From assembly GCA_035561075.1 (NCBI GenBank), contig DATMYF010000057.1:62001-126000 (forward strand): 64,000 nucleotides of DNA, read 5' to 3'. Below are positions 23,023 to 34,857 of the stretch, piece after piece. The notes under the pieces are model-generated. The model was not told the origin of the DNA and ran no database searches. It saw only the letters and a list, made by a program, of their open reading frames with translations. Every line of letters begins with the position of its first letter. Within the stretch, counting starts at the first letter, position 1. The position numbers were made by a program, and so were the translations under genes. The stretch is from JAMCRM01 sp035561075. Its GTDB lineage: Bacteria > Acidobacteriota > Terriglobia > Bryobacterales > Bryobacteraceae.

Positions 23023-23874
23023 ATGGCATGGTTCAAGCGGCAGGCTAAGCCTGCGAAAGAAGCGGCGAAACAGGACGAGGAGCGGCGCGTTCGCACCGAG
23101 GGCCTCTGGCAGAAGTGCGAAGGCTGCCGCCAGATCATCTGGAAGAAGGATCTCGAAGCCAACCTGAGCGTCTGCCCCAAGTGCGGGAGGCACTCCCGTA
23201 TCGACGCCCTGACCCGCCTCAACCTCCTTTTCGACGGTGAGTGGGAACAGTTCGACACGAACCTGCGCTCCTCCGACCCGCTCCAGTTCGTGGATAGCAA
23301 GCCATACACCAGCCGGCTGGCCGCTATGCAGCAGGCCACGTCCCTCGCCGACGCCCTGATCTCGGCTACGGGCAAGCTGGACGGCCGCAAGGTCCACATC
23401 TGCGCCATGGAACCCCGCTTTATCGGCGGCAGCATGGGGTGCGTGGTGGGTGAGAAAATCACCCGCGCGATCGAACGCGCCATCGCCGGGCATGCCCCTA
23501 TCGTGATCGTCTCCGCCTCCGGCGGCGCCCGCATGCAGGAGGGCGCCATCAGTCTGATGCAGATGGCTAAGATCTCCGCCGCGCTCATGCGCCTGGACGA
23601 GGAGCGGTTGCCGTACATCAGCGTCCTCACGGACCCGACCACCGGCGGCGTAACCGCCAGTTTCGCCATGCTCGGGGACCTGAATATCGCCGAGCCGGAA
23701 GCCCTGATCGGCTTCGCCGGGCCCCGCGTCATCGAACAGACCATCCGGCAGAAGCTGCCGGAGGGCTTCCAGCGTTCCGAGTTCCTGGTGAAACACGGGA
23801 TGCTCGACGCCGTAGTCGCCAGGTCCGAGATGAAGGCCTACATTTCCAAAGCCCTCTCCTTCTTCATGGACTGA
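23023..23874 (+). CDS. accD: Acetyl-CoA carboxylase carboxyltransferase subunit β
   Basis: AccD transfers carboxyl from biotin to acetyl-CoA as part of the first committed step of fatty acid synthesis. The N-terminal zinc ribbon is intact (CEGCRQII and CPKCGRHS, four Cys between residues 32 and 54). The carboxyltransferase core shows SASGGARMQEG, LTDPTTGGVTASFAMLGD and GFAGPRVIEQTIRQKLPEGF. 283 residues is normal. accA is not in the window. It probably continues the rsfS-rlmH transcript and precedes folC by 22 bp. Confidence 0.95.
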   Translation: MAWFKRQAKPAKEAAKQDEERRVRTEGLWQKCEGCRQIIWKKDLEANLSVCPKCGRHSRIDALTRLNLLFDGEWEQFDTNLRSSDPLQFVDSKPYTSRLAAMQQATSLADALISATGKLDGRKVHICAMEPRFIGGSMGCVVGEKITRAIERAIAGHAPIVIVSASGGARMQEGAISLMQMAKISAALMRLDEERLPYISVLTDPTTGGVTASFAMLGDLNIAEPEALIGFAGPRVIEQTIRQKLPEGFQRSEFLVKHGMLDAVVARSEMKAYISKALSFFMD

Positions 23875-23896
23875 GGCGGCTAGGAACGGCTGCCTT

Positions 23897-25183
23897 ATGA
23901 ATTACCCGGATTCCGTCCAGTTTCTCTACGCCCTGGGGAACGAAATCAAGACCGCTAAGCTCGGCCTGGGACGCGTTGCAGCGCTGCTCGAAGCGCTGGG
24001 GGCCCCGCACCGCGCGACACGCTTTATCCACGTGGCCGGAACCAACGGCAAGGGGTCCGTATGCGCCATGATCGAAGCCGGGTTGCGCGCCGCCTCATTC
24101 CGCACGGGGCTCTTCACTTCGCCGCACCTCCTCGAACCTACGGAACGTATCCGCATCAACGGCGCTCCCGTGGACAGCGAGCAGTTTGCCGCTGTCTTCG
24201 GCCGCGTTCATAACGCCGCCGAATGCCTGCTCGATGCCGGCGCCCTCGACCTGCACCCGACCTACTTCGAAACGGTCGCAGCCATGGCGTTTGTGCACTT
24301 CCGGGATGCGGGGGTGGATTACGCGGTGCTCGAAACCGGCCTGGGCGGGCGCCTGGATGCCACCAATGTCGTGACCCCCGAGGTATGCGTAATTACGCCG
24401 GTGGATTTCGACCACGAGGCGCTGCTCGGCAAGAGCCTGGAAGCGATCGCGGGGGAGAAGGCGGGAATCCTCAAGCCGGGGGTCCCGGCGGTGCTGGCTC
24501 GGCAGCGCCCGGAGACCGCGGCGGTGCTCGACGGGCGCGCGGCGGAGCTGGGAATCCGCGTCACCCGCACCAGCGACTGGGCGGTCGATGGCCTAGAGCT
24601 GCACCCAGGCGGCAGCCGCTTCACCGCCACCGGACCCGGCACGCTGCGCATCGAATGTCCGCTCGCCGGGGAGCACCAGGTCGAGAACGCCCTCACCGCG
24701 GCCGCCGCCCTGGCGGAACTTCGGGTACCCGCGCAAGCGATCGAGCGCGGGATTGCATCGGCACGCTGGCCCGGCCGCCTGGAGCGCGTCGCCGAAGCAC
24801 CGGATGTGATCCTCGACGGGGCCCATAACCCCGCCGGCGCGCGCGCCCTGGCCGCCTACATCGACCGGTTCTACGGTGGCCGCCGCATCTGGATGATTTA
24901 CGGAGCCATGCGCGACAAGGCTATCCAGGAAGTGGCCGGGGTACTGTTCCCCCGCGCCGCCCACATTATCGCCACCGCCCCCGCGCAGGCCCGCGCCGCC
25001 CGGCCCGAAACCATCGCGGAGCTCGCCGACCATCCCCACCTCCGCGCCGCTCCGCGCCTTGCTGACGCGCTGGCGCTGGCGTTGGCCGAAGCCCGCCCGG
25101 AGGACGCCATTTTCGTCACTGGCTCCCTCTTCCTGGTGGCCGAGGCGGAACTCCTGCTGTCGACGGCCCGAGGCGCGTTATAA
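23897..25183 (+). CDS. folC: Folylpolyglutamate synthase / dihydrofolate synthase
   Basis: A Mur-ligase-type enzyme of 428 residues that adds glutamate to dihydropteroate or folates. Seen: the P-loop HVAGTNGKGSVCAMIEAGL (about 46), TGLFTSPHLLEPTERIRING, VLETGLGGRLDATNVV, the GEKAGILKPGVPAV loop, the LAGEHQVENALTAAAAL segment and DGAHNPAGARAL. An accD-folC neighbourhood is common in bacteria. The stop codon TAA lies within a TATAAT for the next gene. Confidence 0.94.
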   Translation: MNYPDSVQFLYALGNEIKTAKLGLGRVAALLEALGAPHRATRFIHVAGTNGKGSVCAMIEAGLRAASFRTGLFTSPHLLEPTERIRINGAPVDSEQFAAVFGRVHNAAECLLDAGALDLHPTYFETVAAMAFVHFRDAGVDYAVLETGLGGRLDATNVVTPEVCVITPVDFDHEALLGKSLEAIAGEKAGILKPGVPAVLARQRPETAAVLDGRAAELGIRVTRTSDWAVDGLELHPGGSRFTATGPGTLRIECPLAGEHQVENALTAAAALAELRVPAQAIERGIASARWPGRLERVAEAPDVILDGAHNPAGARALAAYIDRFYGGRRIWMIYGAMRDKAIQEVAGVLFPRAAHIIATAPAQARAARPETIAELADHPHLRAAPRLADALALALAEARPEDAIFVTGSLFLVAEAELLLSTARGAL

Positions 25184-25184
25184 T
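25179..25184 (+). promoter_or_regulatory. Consensus -10 (TATAAT) overlapping the folC stop
   Basis: A perfect TATAAT at 25179-25184 contains the folC stop codon and ends 9 nt before the plsC ATG, so an internal promoter could give a transcript with a leader of only two or three bases. No good -35 hexamer is seen. Confidence 0.5.
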
Positions 25185-25193
25185 TTCGCCTTC

Positions 25194-25931
25194 ATGCTCT
25201 CCCGGCTCCGAGCACTGCTGATCACCGCCCCGTTCATCGTGCTGGATACGCTTGTCTTCGGCACACTTTCCATGCTGGCGTCTCTGTTCGACAAAACCGG
25301 GTACACGCAGCATCGCATCGCGCGGATCTGGGCGCGCGCGATGTTGGTGGTGAGCGGGACGCGCCTGGAGGTCGAGGGGGTGGAAAAGCTCGATCCGAAC
25401 GGCAGCTACGTGCTGGTCTCGAACCACCTGAGCCTGATGGACACTCCGGTGGTGATCGCCCATATTCCCCTGCAATTCCGCTTCTTTGCCAAGGAAGGGC
25501 TGTTCCGTATCCCATTGCTGGGCGGACACTTGCGGCGTGCCGGGCACTTTTCCGTGCTGCGCGACAACCCGCGCGCCGGCCTCCGGACCATGGGAGAGGG
25601 CGCGCGCATGCTGCGCCAACACGGCACATCGGTGTTGGTGTTCCCCGAGGGAGGCCGGTCCGACGACGGCGACCTGCACGAGTTCCGGCCGGGCGCGGCG
25701 TACATCGCCATCAAGGGCGGGGTGCCGGCCGTGCCCATCGGGATCACCGGAACTCGCGAGATCCTCCCCATGGGCTCCATCCAGGTGCTCCCGGGACATG
25801 CACGTCTGCTGGTGGGGGATCCTATCCCGACCACAGGCCTCAAGCCCCAGGACCATGCCCGGTTGACCGAAGAACTGCGCCGCCGAATCGCCCTTTTGAC
25901 CGGCCAGAGCGCTCCAGTACAATGTAAGTGA
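25194..25931 (+). CDS. plsC: 1-acyl-sn-glycerol-3-phosphate acyltransferase (PlsC family)
   Basis: Membrane-associated acyltransferase of 245 residues in phospholipid synthesis, making phosphatidic acid from lysophosphatidic acid. The catalytic HX4D is in SNHLSLMDTP, followed by FRFFAKEGLFRIPLLGG and the substrate motif VFPEGGRS, then VPAVPIGITGTRE. Two N-terminal hydrophobic stretches would anchor it. The ATG at 25194 follows TATAAT by 9 nt and has no Shine-Dalgarno. The stop TGA shares its last base with the next start. Confidence 0.93.
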   Translation: MLSRLRALLITAPFIVLDTLVFGTLSMLASLFDKTGYTQHRIARIWARAMLVVSGTRLEVEGVEKLDPNGSYVLVSNHLSLMDTPVVIAHIPLQFRFFAKEGLFRIPLLGGHLRRAGHFSVLRDNPRAGLRTMGEGARMLRQHGTSVLVFPEGGRSDDGDLHEFRPGAAYIAIKGGVPAVPIGITGTREILPMGSIQVLPGHARLLVGDPIPTTGLKPQDHARLTEELRRRIALLTGQSAPVQCK

Positions 25932-26902
25932 TGTCGCGTAAGCTGTTGCTCTTCCCTCTGCTGGCTGCCTGCGTCATGCAGGCCCCGGCGCAGAAGCCCC
26001 CCGCCGCCCGCAAGGCCGCGCCCGCGAAAGCGTCCACCCCGGCGAAGAAGTCCGCGTTGGACAAAGCCGTGATGGAGGCCTACGTGCGCCATTTGTTGGT
26101 GATGGGAACGGCCATCAAAGTGGACGTTCAGGACCCCAAGCCATCTACCCTGCCAGGATTCTTCGATGTGGCGGTGCGTGCGTCGGCGGGACCCCAAACT
26201 CAAGAGTTCCTGTTCTATGTCTCCAAAGACGGCCAGAAGATCGTGCAAGGCACGGTGTTCGATGTTGCCCAGAACCCCTTCAAGGCCGACCTGGACCGTC
26301 TCAAGACCGAGGGCGAGCCCAGCATCGGGACACCGGGGGCGTCTGTGGTGCTCGTCGAGTTCAGCGATTACCAGTGTCCCTTCTGCGCCCAACAGGCCAA
26401 GATGCTGCGCACCAACCTGCTAAGCACATACCCCAAGCAGGTGCGGTTCTACTTCAAGGACTTCCCGCTCGAACAGATCCATCCCTGGGCCAAACCGGCA
26501 GCCATCGCGGGGCGCTGCATCTTCCGCCAGAACCCCGCAGCCTTCTGGGAATTCCACGACTGGATTTACGACCATCAGAATGAGATCACCGCGGACAACC
26601 TGAAGGGCAAGCTGCTCGAATGGGCCAAGGGCAAGGAGATCGACGCGCTGCAACTCTCGCGCTGCATGGACACCAAGGCGACCGAGGCCGACGTGAACCG
26701 GAACATCGCCGAAGCCAAGGCCCTGAAGGTGGATTCCACCCCGACGCTGTTCGTCAACGGCCGCCGGCTGGTGGGCCGCGACTGGCCGACCCTGCGCAGC
26801 GTCATCGACTACGAAATCGAGTACCAGAAGACCGCCAGGAACGCCGGTGAGGAGGCGTGCTGCGAGTTGCGGCCGCTACTGCCCGGACTGAGCGGCAAAT
26901 AG
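25931..26902 (+). CDS. DsbA-family thioredoxin-like disulfide protein, exported
   Basis: A 323-residue secreted protein: signal peptide (about 1-20), an Ala/Lys/Pro-rich linker, a domain of about 80 residues, then a DsbA-type thioredoxin fold with the CPFC redox motif in FSDYQCPFCAQQAK, a helical insertion, and the cis-Pro loop VDSTPTLFVNGRRL. Layout fits a periplasmic thiol oxidase or isomerase of the DsbA/DsbG/BdbD type. An unusual adjacent CysCys pair (EEACCELR) lies near the C-terminus. The ATG is exactly 7 nt after TACAAT (25918-25923) and overlaps the plsC stop by one base; a GTG one codon earlier is also possible. Confidence 0.9.
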   Translation: MSRKLLLFPLLAACVMQAPAQKPPAARKAAPAKASTPAKKSALDKAVMEAYVRHLLVMGTAIKVDVQDPKPSTLPGFFDVAVRASAGPQTQEFLFYVSKDGQKIVQGTVFDVAQNPFKADLDRLKTEGEPSIGTPGASVVLVEFSDYQCPFCAQQAKMLRTNLLSTYPKQVRFYFKDFPLEQIHPWAKPAAIAGRCIFRQNPAAFWEFHDWIYDHQNEITADNLKGKLLEWAKGKEIDALQLSRCMDTKATEADVNRNIAEAKALKVDSTPTLFVNGRRLVGRDWPTLRSVIDYEIEYQKTARNAGEEACCELRPLLPGLSGK

Positions 26903-26933
26903 CAACGCCGCTCTACAAGCCCCAGGGGATTCC

Positions 26934-28757
26934 ATGAAGGCTCTTTCCGTCCCGTCGCGAACCGTGGCCGCATGGCTCGCCGCGGTTGCCCTTTCTCTGG
27001 GCGGCACCGCGTCGGTCGACCCGCAGCAGTATCTGGACGACGTGAAGTACCTGGCGTCTCCGGAACTTCGCGGACGCGGTACGGGCAGTCCCGGGCTCGA
27101 AAAGGCGGCCCAGTTCATCGCCGGGCGATTCCGCTCCTTCGGTCTCCAGCCTCCGGGGGGCCAGGGTCACTTGCAGGGTTTCGACGTCACCACTAACGCC
27201 CGGCTGGGCAAGGACAATCGCTTCGCTTACGTCGAGAACGGCAGCCGGACCACGCTGAAGCCCAGGGAAGATTTTATTCCTTTCAACTTTTCTTCCCGGG
27301 GTAAGCTGGAGGGCCGGGTGGTATTCGCGGGCTACGGCATCACGGCGCCTGAGTACGGCTACGACGATTACGCCGGACTTGACGTGAAGGACAGCATCGT
27401 CCTGGTGCTGCGGCACGAGCCGCAGGAGTACGATGACCGCAGCGTGTTTTCCGGCAGGATCTACACCGAGCACGCCCAGTTTTTCAGCAAGGCGGGCAAT
27501 GCCAGACGCCACGGGGCGCGCGGCTTGATCCTGATCTCGGACAGCGCCAACCATCGCTCCGAGGAAGACCGCCTGGAGACTTTCTCGAACTCGGTCGGGC
27601 CCGCTGACGCTGGCATCCCCTTCGTGCACGTTAAGGCAGCGGTGGCGCAAAAGTGGTTCACGGCGGCGGGCAGGAACCTGGAAGAACTGCAGGAACAGAT
27701 CGATAAGGACCTGACGCCGCGCTCGTTCGCATTCCCTGCCGGTCTGCGCGTCGAGGCCCACGTGGATCTCGACCGCGCCGTGAAGCGGGTCCACAACGTG
27801 CTGGCCTACCTTCCGGGCCAGACCGGCGAGTACGTCGTGATCGGGGCGCACTACGACCACCTGGGATTGGGCGAGCAGTTCTCGATGGCGCCTTCTCTGG
27901 CCGGCACCGTGCATCCCGGCGCGGATGACAACGCCTCAGGCACCGCGGGGGTGATCGAACTGGCGCGCTGGTTTTCCACCCGGCCCAAGCCGAGGCGTGG
28001 CATTCTGTTCATGGCCTACGCGGGGGAAGAATTGGGGCTGCTGGGTTCCAGTTTCTACGTCAACAACCCCGTTCTGCCGCTCGAAAAAGCCGTGGCCATG
28101 CTCAATTTGGACATGATCGGGCGTATCCGGGAGGGCAAAGTCTTCATCGGCGGGGTCGGCACCGGCACCACCTTCAAAGCGCTGCTCGACCGGTGCACCC
28201 CGCGGTACGGGTTGAAAACCGATGACTCGGAGGTAGGCGGCTACGGGTCGAGCGACCATACCTCCTTCACCACCCGGGAGATCCCTGTCCTGTTCTTCTT
28301 CTCCGGGCTGCACGCGGAATATCACACTCCCAGCGATACCTGGGAGAAGATCGAGGCCGTGGAGGCTGCCAAGCTGCTGGGGCTGGTCTCCGATGTGGCG
28401 CAAGGGCTCATGGAGAGCCCCGAACGGCCGGTCTTCGTGAAGACAGCGCCGAGTAAGGTTGCCGCGCCGGAAACCGGCTCCGCCGGGGGCAATGCGACGT
28501 ATTTTGGCAGCATCCCCGAGATCAGCGGCAGCTTTGCAGGCCTGAGGTTCGCCGATGTCCGGCAAGGCTCCCCCGCGGCGCGGGCCGGTTTGAAGGCCGG
28601 GGATGTGCTGGTGGAATTCGACGGCAAACCCATCCAGACCCTGTCCGATTTCACGTATGCGCTGCAGGCCCGCAAGCCCGGTGAAGTGGTTCCGGTAAAG
28701 GTGAAGCGGAGCGGCCGCTCCGTCCAAACCAGCGTGACTCTCGCCCGCCGCCAGTAA
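26934..28757 (+). CDS. M28 zinc aminopeptidase with PA insertion and C-terminal PDZ domain
   Basis: Exported 607-residue metallopeptidase. After a signal peptide (about 1-26) comes an N-terminal section with a protease-associated (PA) insert (roughly 120-260), then the M28 catalytic core: GAHYDHLGLG, HPGADDNASGTAGV, AYAGEELGLLGSS, NLDMIGR and EYHTPSDTW supply the two-zinc ligands and the catalytic Glu. A PDZ domain (from about 515, VRQGSPAARAGLKAGDVLVE) closes the protein. Likely role is peptide scavenging in the periplasm or outside. No operon partner overlaps it. Confidence 0.93.
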   Translation: MKALSVPSRTVAAWLAAVALSLGGTASVDPQQYLDDVKYLASPELRGRGTGSPGLEKAAQFIAGRFRSFGLQPPGGQGHLQGFDVTTNARLGKDNRFAYVENGSRTTLKPREDFIPFNFSSRGKLEGRVVFAGYGITAPEYGYDDYAGLDVKDSIVLVLRHEPQEYDDRSVFSGRIYTEHAQFFSKAGNARRHGARGLILISDSANHRSEEDRLETFSNSVGPADAGIPFVHVKAAVAQKWFTAAGRNLEELQEQIDKDLTPRSFAFPAGLRVEAHVDLDRAVKRVHNVLAYLPGQTGEYVVIGAHYDHLGLGEQFSMAPSLAGTVHPGADDNASGTAGVIELARWFSTRPKPRRGILFMAYAGEELGLLGSSFYVNNPVLPLEKAVAMLNLDMIGRIREGKVFIGGVGTGTTFKALLDRCTPRYGLKTDDSEVGGYGSSDHTSFTTREIPVLFFFSGLHAEYHTPSDTWEKIEAVEAAKLLGLVSDVAQGLMESPERPVFVKTAPSKVAAPETGSAGGNATYFGSIPEISGSFAGLRFADVRQGSPAARAGLKAGDVLVEFDGKPIQTLSDFTYALQARKPGEVVPVKVKRSGRSVQTSVTLARRQ

Positions 28758-28806
28758 TTTTCTCAATGCCGCGCCCCGGCCTGCCGATATGACCGGCAGG
28801 AGCTAC

Positions 28807-29436
28807 ATGGCGCAAATCACCCCAGAGCCCGGAACGGCAGGGAGCCGACCTCTACAGTTGCCGCCGCTGATCCTACACCCATTCACAGACCAGGAGGGTT
28901 CGTCACGCTTTCTCGAAAACTCCAAAGCCAGCCTGATGCTTTCGGGCCTGCTGCCGGACAGCGGTTTCAGCCGGGAGGAACTGACGGAGCGCGTCGTGCG
29001 AGCCCGATACCTGGAGGTCCGGATGCTTTATTTCCTGGGTAAGGACGTGTTCCGGTGGGTGGAACAGTGCGTGGAATCCGTCGAGCGCGCGCGCAGCTTC
29101 GAGCATGAGGGTATCCGGGAGCAGAGCTTCACGCACATGCTGACCCACAACACCCCGACGGTGGTCCAGGAGAAGCTCCGCGGTTGGGGGGTTTACGATT
29201 TCGCCTCCATATTCACGCGTGCGCTGGGGCTCCACACAGCCTTCGCAGAGCCGCCCGCCATCAGTTGCCTGAGCCAGGAGTTTATCCTCAGCTATCACCT
29301 CTACGCGGATTTTCTGTACTCCTGCTACGACCAACTGCGGCCGTATACCGAAATCGCACCGGGCCGGTTCGAATTCGAAGTTTTTGGTTCCGGGGAGTAT
29401 TCCCGGATGCTGGAAAGCCAGTGGGAAGCGACGTAG
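28807..29436 (+). CDS. Conserved hypothetical protein, cytosolic, helical
   Basis: A 209-residue protein without signal peptide or membrane segment. Notable pieces are DQEGSSRFLENSKASLMLSG near the start and a helical, Glu/Arg-rich body (ELTERVVRARYLEVRMLYFL, VEQCVESVERARSFEHEGI). Aromatic-rich segments (LSYHLYADFLYSCYDQLRPY) follow, and a β-like tail FEFEVFGSGEY. No family is recognised. The ATG at 28807 has AGGAG only 4 nt upstream; an in-frame ATG at 28789 lacks any ribosome site. It is followed 38 bp later by a lipoprotein gene with its own -10. Confidence 0.65.
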   Translation: MAQITPEPGTAGSRPLQLPPLILHPFTDQEGSSRFLENSKASLMLSGLLPDSGFSREELTERVVRARYLEVRMLYFLGKDVFRWVEQCVESVERARSFEHEGIREQSFTHMLTHNTPTVVQEKLRGWGVYDFASIFTRALGLHTAFAEPPAISCLSQEFILSYHLYADFLYSCYDQLRPYTEIAPGRFEFEVFGSGEYSRMLESQWEAT

Positions 29437-29474
29437 CGCCGCGCGCCGACCCCGGTTGCTAGAATAGGATGCGG

Positions 29475-30107
29475 ATGTCACTTATGAGACAGCTCACCAT
29501 CGCAATCGGTTGTGCCATGTGTCTGGCGCTCGCCGGATGTTCCGGAACCCCCACCAAAACCCAGACCGCGAAGAAGGCGGAGGAAGTGCCGCCCGATCCT
29601 GTCACCGGGCGCGAAGCACTCTACAAAATGTTTATGGCCGCGCGGTCGTGGTCGACCGACATCGAGATTCTGCGGCTCAACAGCATTAATCTTCCGGAAG
29701 TGAAGCCCGTTCCGGGCAAGGCCGCAGCGTGGCAGGTTATCTTCGTCTCGCCCGGCAAGGGCAGGGCGAGGACCTGGACATACTCGGTGGTTGAGGGCGA
29801 GGGCAACCTGCATAAAGGCACCTTCGCGGGGCTGGAAGAGGGCTGGTCGGGGCCGCGCGGCGCCACCAAGCCGATGATCATCCAGGCCGTCAAGACGGAT
29901 TCGGACGAAGCCTACAAAACGGCCCTCACCAAGGCCGCCGCATACGAAAAGAAGAACCCCGGCAAGACGATCTCGGTGATCCTGGAATCCACCAGCAAGC
30001 ACCCCAACCCCGCATGGCGGGTGATCTGGGGCGAATCCGTGACCACCAGTAACTTCTCGGTCCTGGTGGATGCCTCGACGGGGCAGTACCTCGAAACCAT
30101 GCGGTAG
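29475..30107 (+). CDS. Small lipoprotein, possible PepSY-like fold
   Basis: A 210-residue lipoprotein. The signal ends in lipobox LAGC, so Cys at about residue 22 would be lipidated. The rest is a soluble domain with repeated β-α pattern; the C-terminal part (KTALTKAAAYEKKNPGKT to NFSVLVDASTGQYLETMR) resembles a PepSY-type module, in which a short strand VDASTG closes the fold. This is a weak match. TAGAAT (29460-29465) ends 9 nt before the chosen ATG; ATGs at 29469 and 29484 are alternatives. Confidence 0.7.
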   Translation: MSLMRQLTIAIGCAMCLALAGCSGTPTKTQTAKKAEEVPPDPVTGREALYKMFMAARSWSTDIEILRLNSINLPEVKPVPGKAAAWQVIFVSPGKGRARTWTYSVVEGEGNLHKGTFAGLEEGWSGPRGATKPMIIQAVKTDSDEAYKTALTKAAAYEKKNPGKTISVILESTSKHPNPAWRVIWGESVTTSNFSVLVDASTGQYLETMR

Positions 30108-30119
30108 CGCCCGGGGCGC

Positions 30120-30943
30120 TTACCTGGTCCGCAGCCGCGTCGCCAGCGCCGCCGCGCTTTCGAACTCCTCTTCGAGCCGGCGCGTGCGCAGGTTGTCGCG
30201 GATGTGCTCCAGTTCCCCGATGTAGGCGGTGAGGGCGCGTTCGATCTCGGCGGTGTTGGTAGCCAGGATGTCCCGCCAGACTCCGTAGGAACTGAGCGCC
30301 AGCCGCGTGGTATCCATCAGGCCGGGACCGGCCACCTCGAGGTAATCCTTGAGGTGCTGGCCCACGGTGGCGGCCAGCGCCGTAGATGCCAATTGCGGCA
30401 GATGCGAGGTGAGCGAAACCACGCGGTCGTGTTCGGCCGGATCGAGGATCACCGGCACGGCCCCGAGGCGCGTCACCCATTCGACGAAATTCGGGTCGAG
30501 GTCGGTGGGCTGTAGCGGCGTGAGCGCGTAGGTACGGCCTGCGAAAAGTCCGGCTTCGGCTGCTTCCACCCCGCTCTTCTCCTTACCCGCCATGGGGTGC
30601 CCGCCCAGAAACCGGCAGCGCCGCAGGTGCATGGCCGCCGTCGAGACAATCTCCCGCTTGGTACTGCCGGCATCGGTCACCAGGGCCCCAGGTCTCACTA
30701 CAGGGTCGAGGCGCCGCAGGGTGTCGAGGATGCGGCCGATGGGTTGCGCCAGGTAGATGAGGTCCGCTAGGGAGGCCGCCTCGGCAAGCGGCAGGGCTTC
30801 GTCGATCGCGCCGCGTGCGAGAGCCGCCGCGATGGCGGGGGGCGAACTCACCCCTATCACGCGCCCGTGAAACCCCGCCTGCTTCAGCGCCAGCCCGAAA
30901 GACCCGCCGATCAGCCCCACCCCGACAATCGCAACCGTTTCCA

Positions 30944-30944
<1 letters not shown>
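30120..30944 (-). CDS. tyrA: Prephenate dehydrogenase
   Basis: NAD-dependent TyrA of 274 residues: prephenate to 4-hydroxyphenylpyruvate in tyrosine synthesis. The Rossmann motif GVGLIGGSFG is at the N-terminus, the catalytic-loop GGHPMAGKEKSGVEAA at about 120, and HLPQLASTALAA in the helical domain. It is last in the aromatic array; its ATG overlaps the DAHP-synthase stop by one base. No ACT domain is attached, so feedback by tyrosine would need another mechanism. Confidence 0.93.
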
Positions 30945-31953
<1,009 letters not shown>

Positions 31954-31957
<4 letters not shown>

Positions 31958-32265
31958 TTTTCGTCTCCGTCCGGCTGCGATTCCATGCGTACGCGCTGCA
32001 CCTTGCGCATCTCGTCGATGATGCGCTCGAAGATGCGCTTCACGGACTCCGCGGGTAGCGGGCCGCCGTTGTGCTCCATCACGTTGCAGAACACTTCGTC
32101 TTCGCGCCGGGGTTCATAAATCGGCATGTGCGCCTCGCGCTTGATGCGGCCGATTTCCTCGACCGCGCGGGTGCGCTCGTTAAGCAACTCGACAATGGCG
32201 CGGTCCACCTCGTCGATACGGTCGCGATGCACCACCATGGCTTTCTGAGCCGCTTCGCGCGTCAT
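31954..32265 (-). CDS. Monofunctional AroQ-type chorismate mutase
   Basis: A 103-residue all-helical chorismate mutase, converting chorismate to prephenate. AroQ landmarks are RDRIDEVDRAIVELLNERTR, then IGRIKREAHMPIYEPRRED and the long third helix ESVKRIFERIIDEMRKVQR. Lengths and key Arg/Lys/Glu residues agree with the family. It sits between trpA and the DAHP synthase with 4-bp overlaps on both sides, which places the branch-point enzyme at the middle of the array. Confidence 0.92.
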
Positions 32266-33064
32266 TTCGGCGCCCCTTCAAAACCCTGCTTTAGCTCGCG
32301 GGTGAAGGCTTCAAGCCGGGCTTCCGTTTCCGGGCCGCCGGCCTGCCGGGCGATCACGTCCATGAGGGCGCTCCCCACCACCACGCCTTCCACCTGCCGG
32401 CCAAGTTCGGCCACGTGCGCGGGTTTGGACACGCCGAAGCCCACAGCCAGCGGCAGGTCCGTAACCTTTCGCATGGCTTCGACCAGCGGCCCTACCGAAG
32501 CAGCCAACGACTCCCGCTGGCCGGTCACGCCGGTGCGCGAGACAAGGTAGACAAATCCGCGCGAATACTCCGCCACCAGCTTCAGCCGTCGCTCCGTGCT
32601 GGTGGGCGCGGCCAGGAAGACCGTGTCGAGATTGTGGCGATGCATCACCGCCACGTAAGCATGCGCTTCCTCCACACTGGCGTCGGTGAGGAGGCAGCCG
32701 TCGATCCCCGCCGCCGCGGCGTCACGCGCCAGCGCCTCCACCCCATACTTCAAAACGGGGTTGAGGTAAGTAAACAGCAGGATGGGGACTTCCGAGCGCT
32801 GCCGGATCTGGCAGGCGATGTCGAGCACGCCCCGCAAGGTTGTGCCGGCGGCAATGGCACGCTCGCCGGCGCGCTGGATCACTGGGCCGTCGGCCACCGG
32901 GTCGGAGAACGGGACCCCAAGCTCGATCAGGTCCGCGCCGCCGCGTTCGAGCGCCTCTACCAGCGAGGCTGTGCGGGCGGGCGAAGGATCCCCCGCCGTG
33001 ATGTATGCGATCAGCGCCTTGCGGCCATCGCGGCGTAGGTTTTCAAATAGCCGGCCGATGCGGG

Positions 33065-33068
<4 letters not shown>
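32262..33068 (-). CDS. trpA: Tryptophan synthase α subunit
   Basis: TrpA cleaves indole-3-glycerol phosphate to indole and glyceraldehyde-3-phosphate and passes indole to TrpB. 268 residues, TIM barrel. Catalytic Glu is in DLIELGVPFSDPVADGPVIQ and catalytic Asp in GIDGCLLTDASVEEA; the phosphate loop VGFGVSKPAHV and VVGSALMDVIA follow. Start overlaps the trpB stop by 4 bp. Confidence 0.96.
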
Positions 33069-34263
<1,195 letters not shown>

Positions 34264-34267
<4 letters not shown>

Positions 34268-34857
34268 ATGGTTTCCAGGGCCGCTTTCAGGAATGCGGCC
34301 ATCCTGCGGTGGTCTTTTCTGCCCGGCGCGGCTTCGATTCGCGAGCAGGCATCCACACCCCAGGGGTGCGCCTGCTCGATGGCTGCCCGTACATTCGATG
34401 CATCCAGGCCGCCGGCCAGCACGATCTTTTTCGCCCCGCGCGCCAGGTTCCAGTCGAAGGCCGCACCCGCGCCACCGTAGAGGGCGCCGGCAGGGCCGTC
34501 CAGCAGCAGCGCCTCCGCGGGACACGCGTCCCAGGCAGCGAGGTCGAAACCCGCTTCCACGCGCGCGGCCTTCCAGACGCGAAAACCAGCGGGATAAGCG
34601 GCGGGCGTCTCGTCGCCGTGCAGTTGCACGATATCGAGCCCAATTTCCCGCGCGATTTCAGCCGCCAGCGGCTCGTTGACGAACACCCCCACCTTCCACA
34701 CAGACGCCGGGAGCGCCGCCCCTATTTCCGCCGCCAGCCGGGGCGCCACGTACCGCGGACTGCGCGGCCAGAAGTTGAAGCCCAGTGCCGCCGCGCCACC
34801 CTCGATCGCAGCCAGCGCATCCTCCCGGTTCGTAATGCCGCAGATTTTCACGATCAT
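34264..34857 (-). CDS. trpF: Phosphoribosylanthranilate isomerase
   Basis: TIM-barrel isomerase of 197 residues in tryptophan synthesis. VKICGITNREDALAAIEGGA carries the catalytic Cys, GFNFWPRSPRYV and VQLHGDE follow, and LAGGLDASNVRAAI plus GVDACSRIEAAPGRKD carry the catalytic Asp and phosphate site. 4-bp overlaps with trpC (upstream) and trpB (downstream). Confidence 0.95.

Noticed and set aside
28774..28800. Inverted repeat CCTGCCG...CGGCAGG around the 28789 ATG as a regulatory hairpin
   Set aside because: Short arms and GC-rich surroundings make it weak; it was only used to prefer the ATG at 28807.
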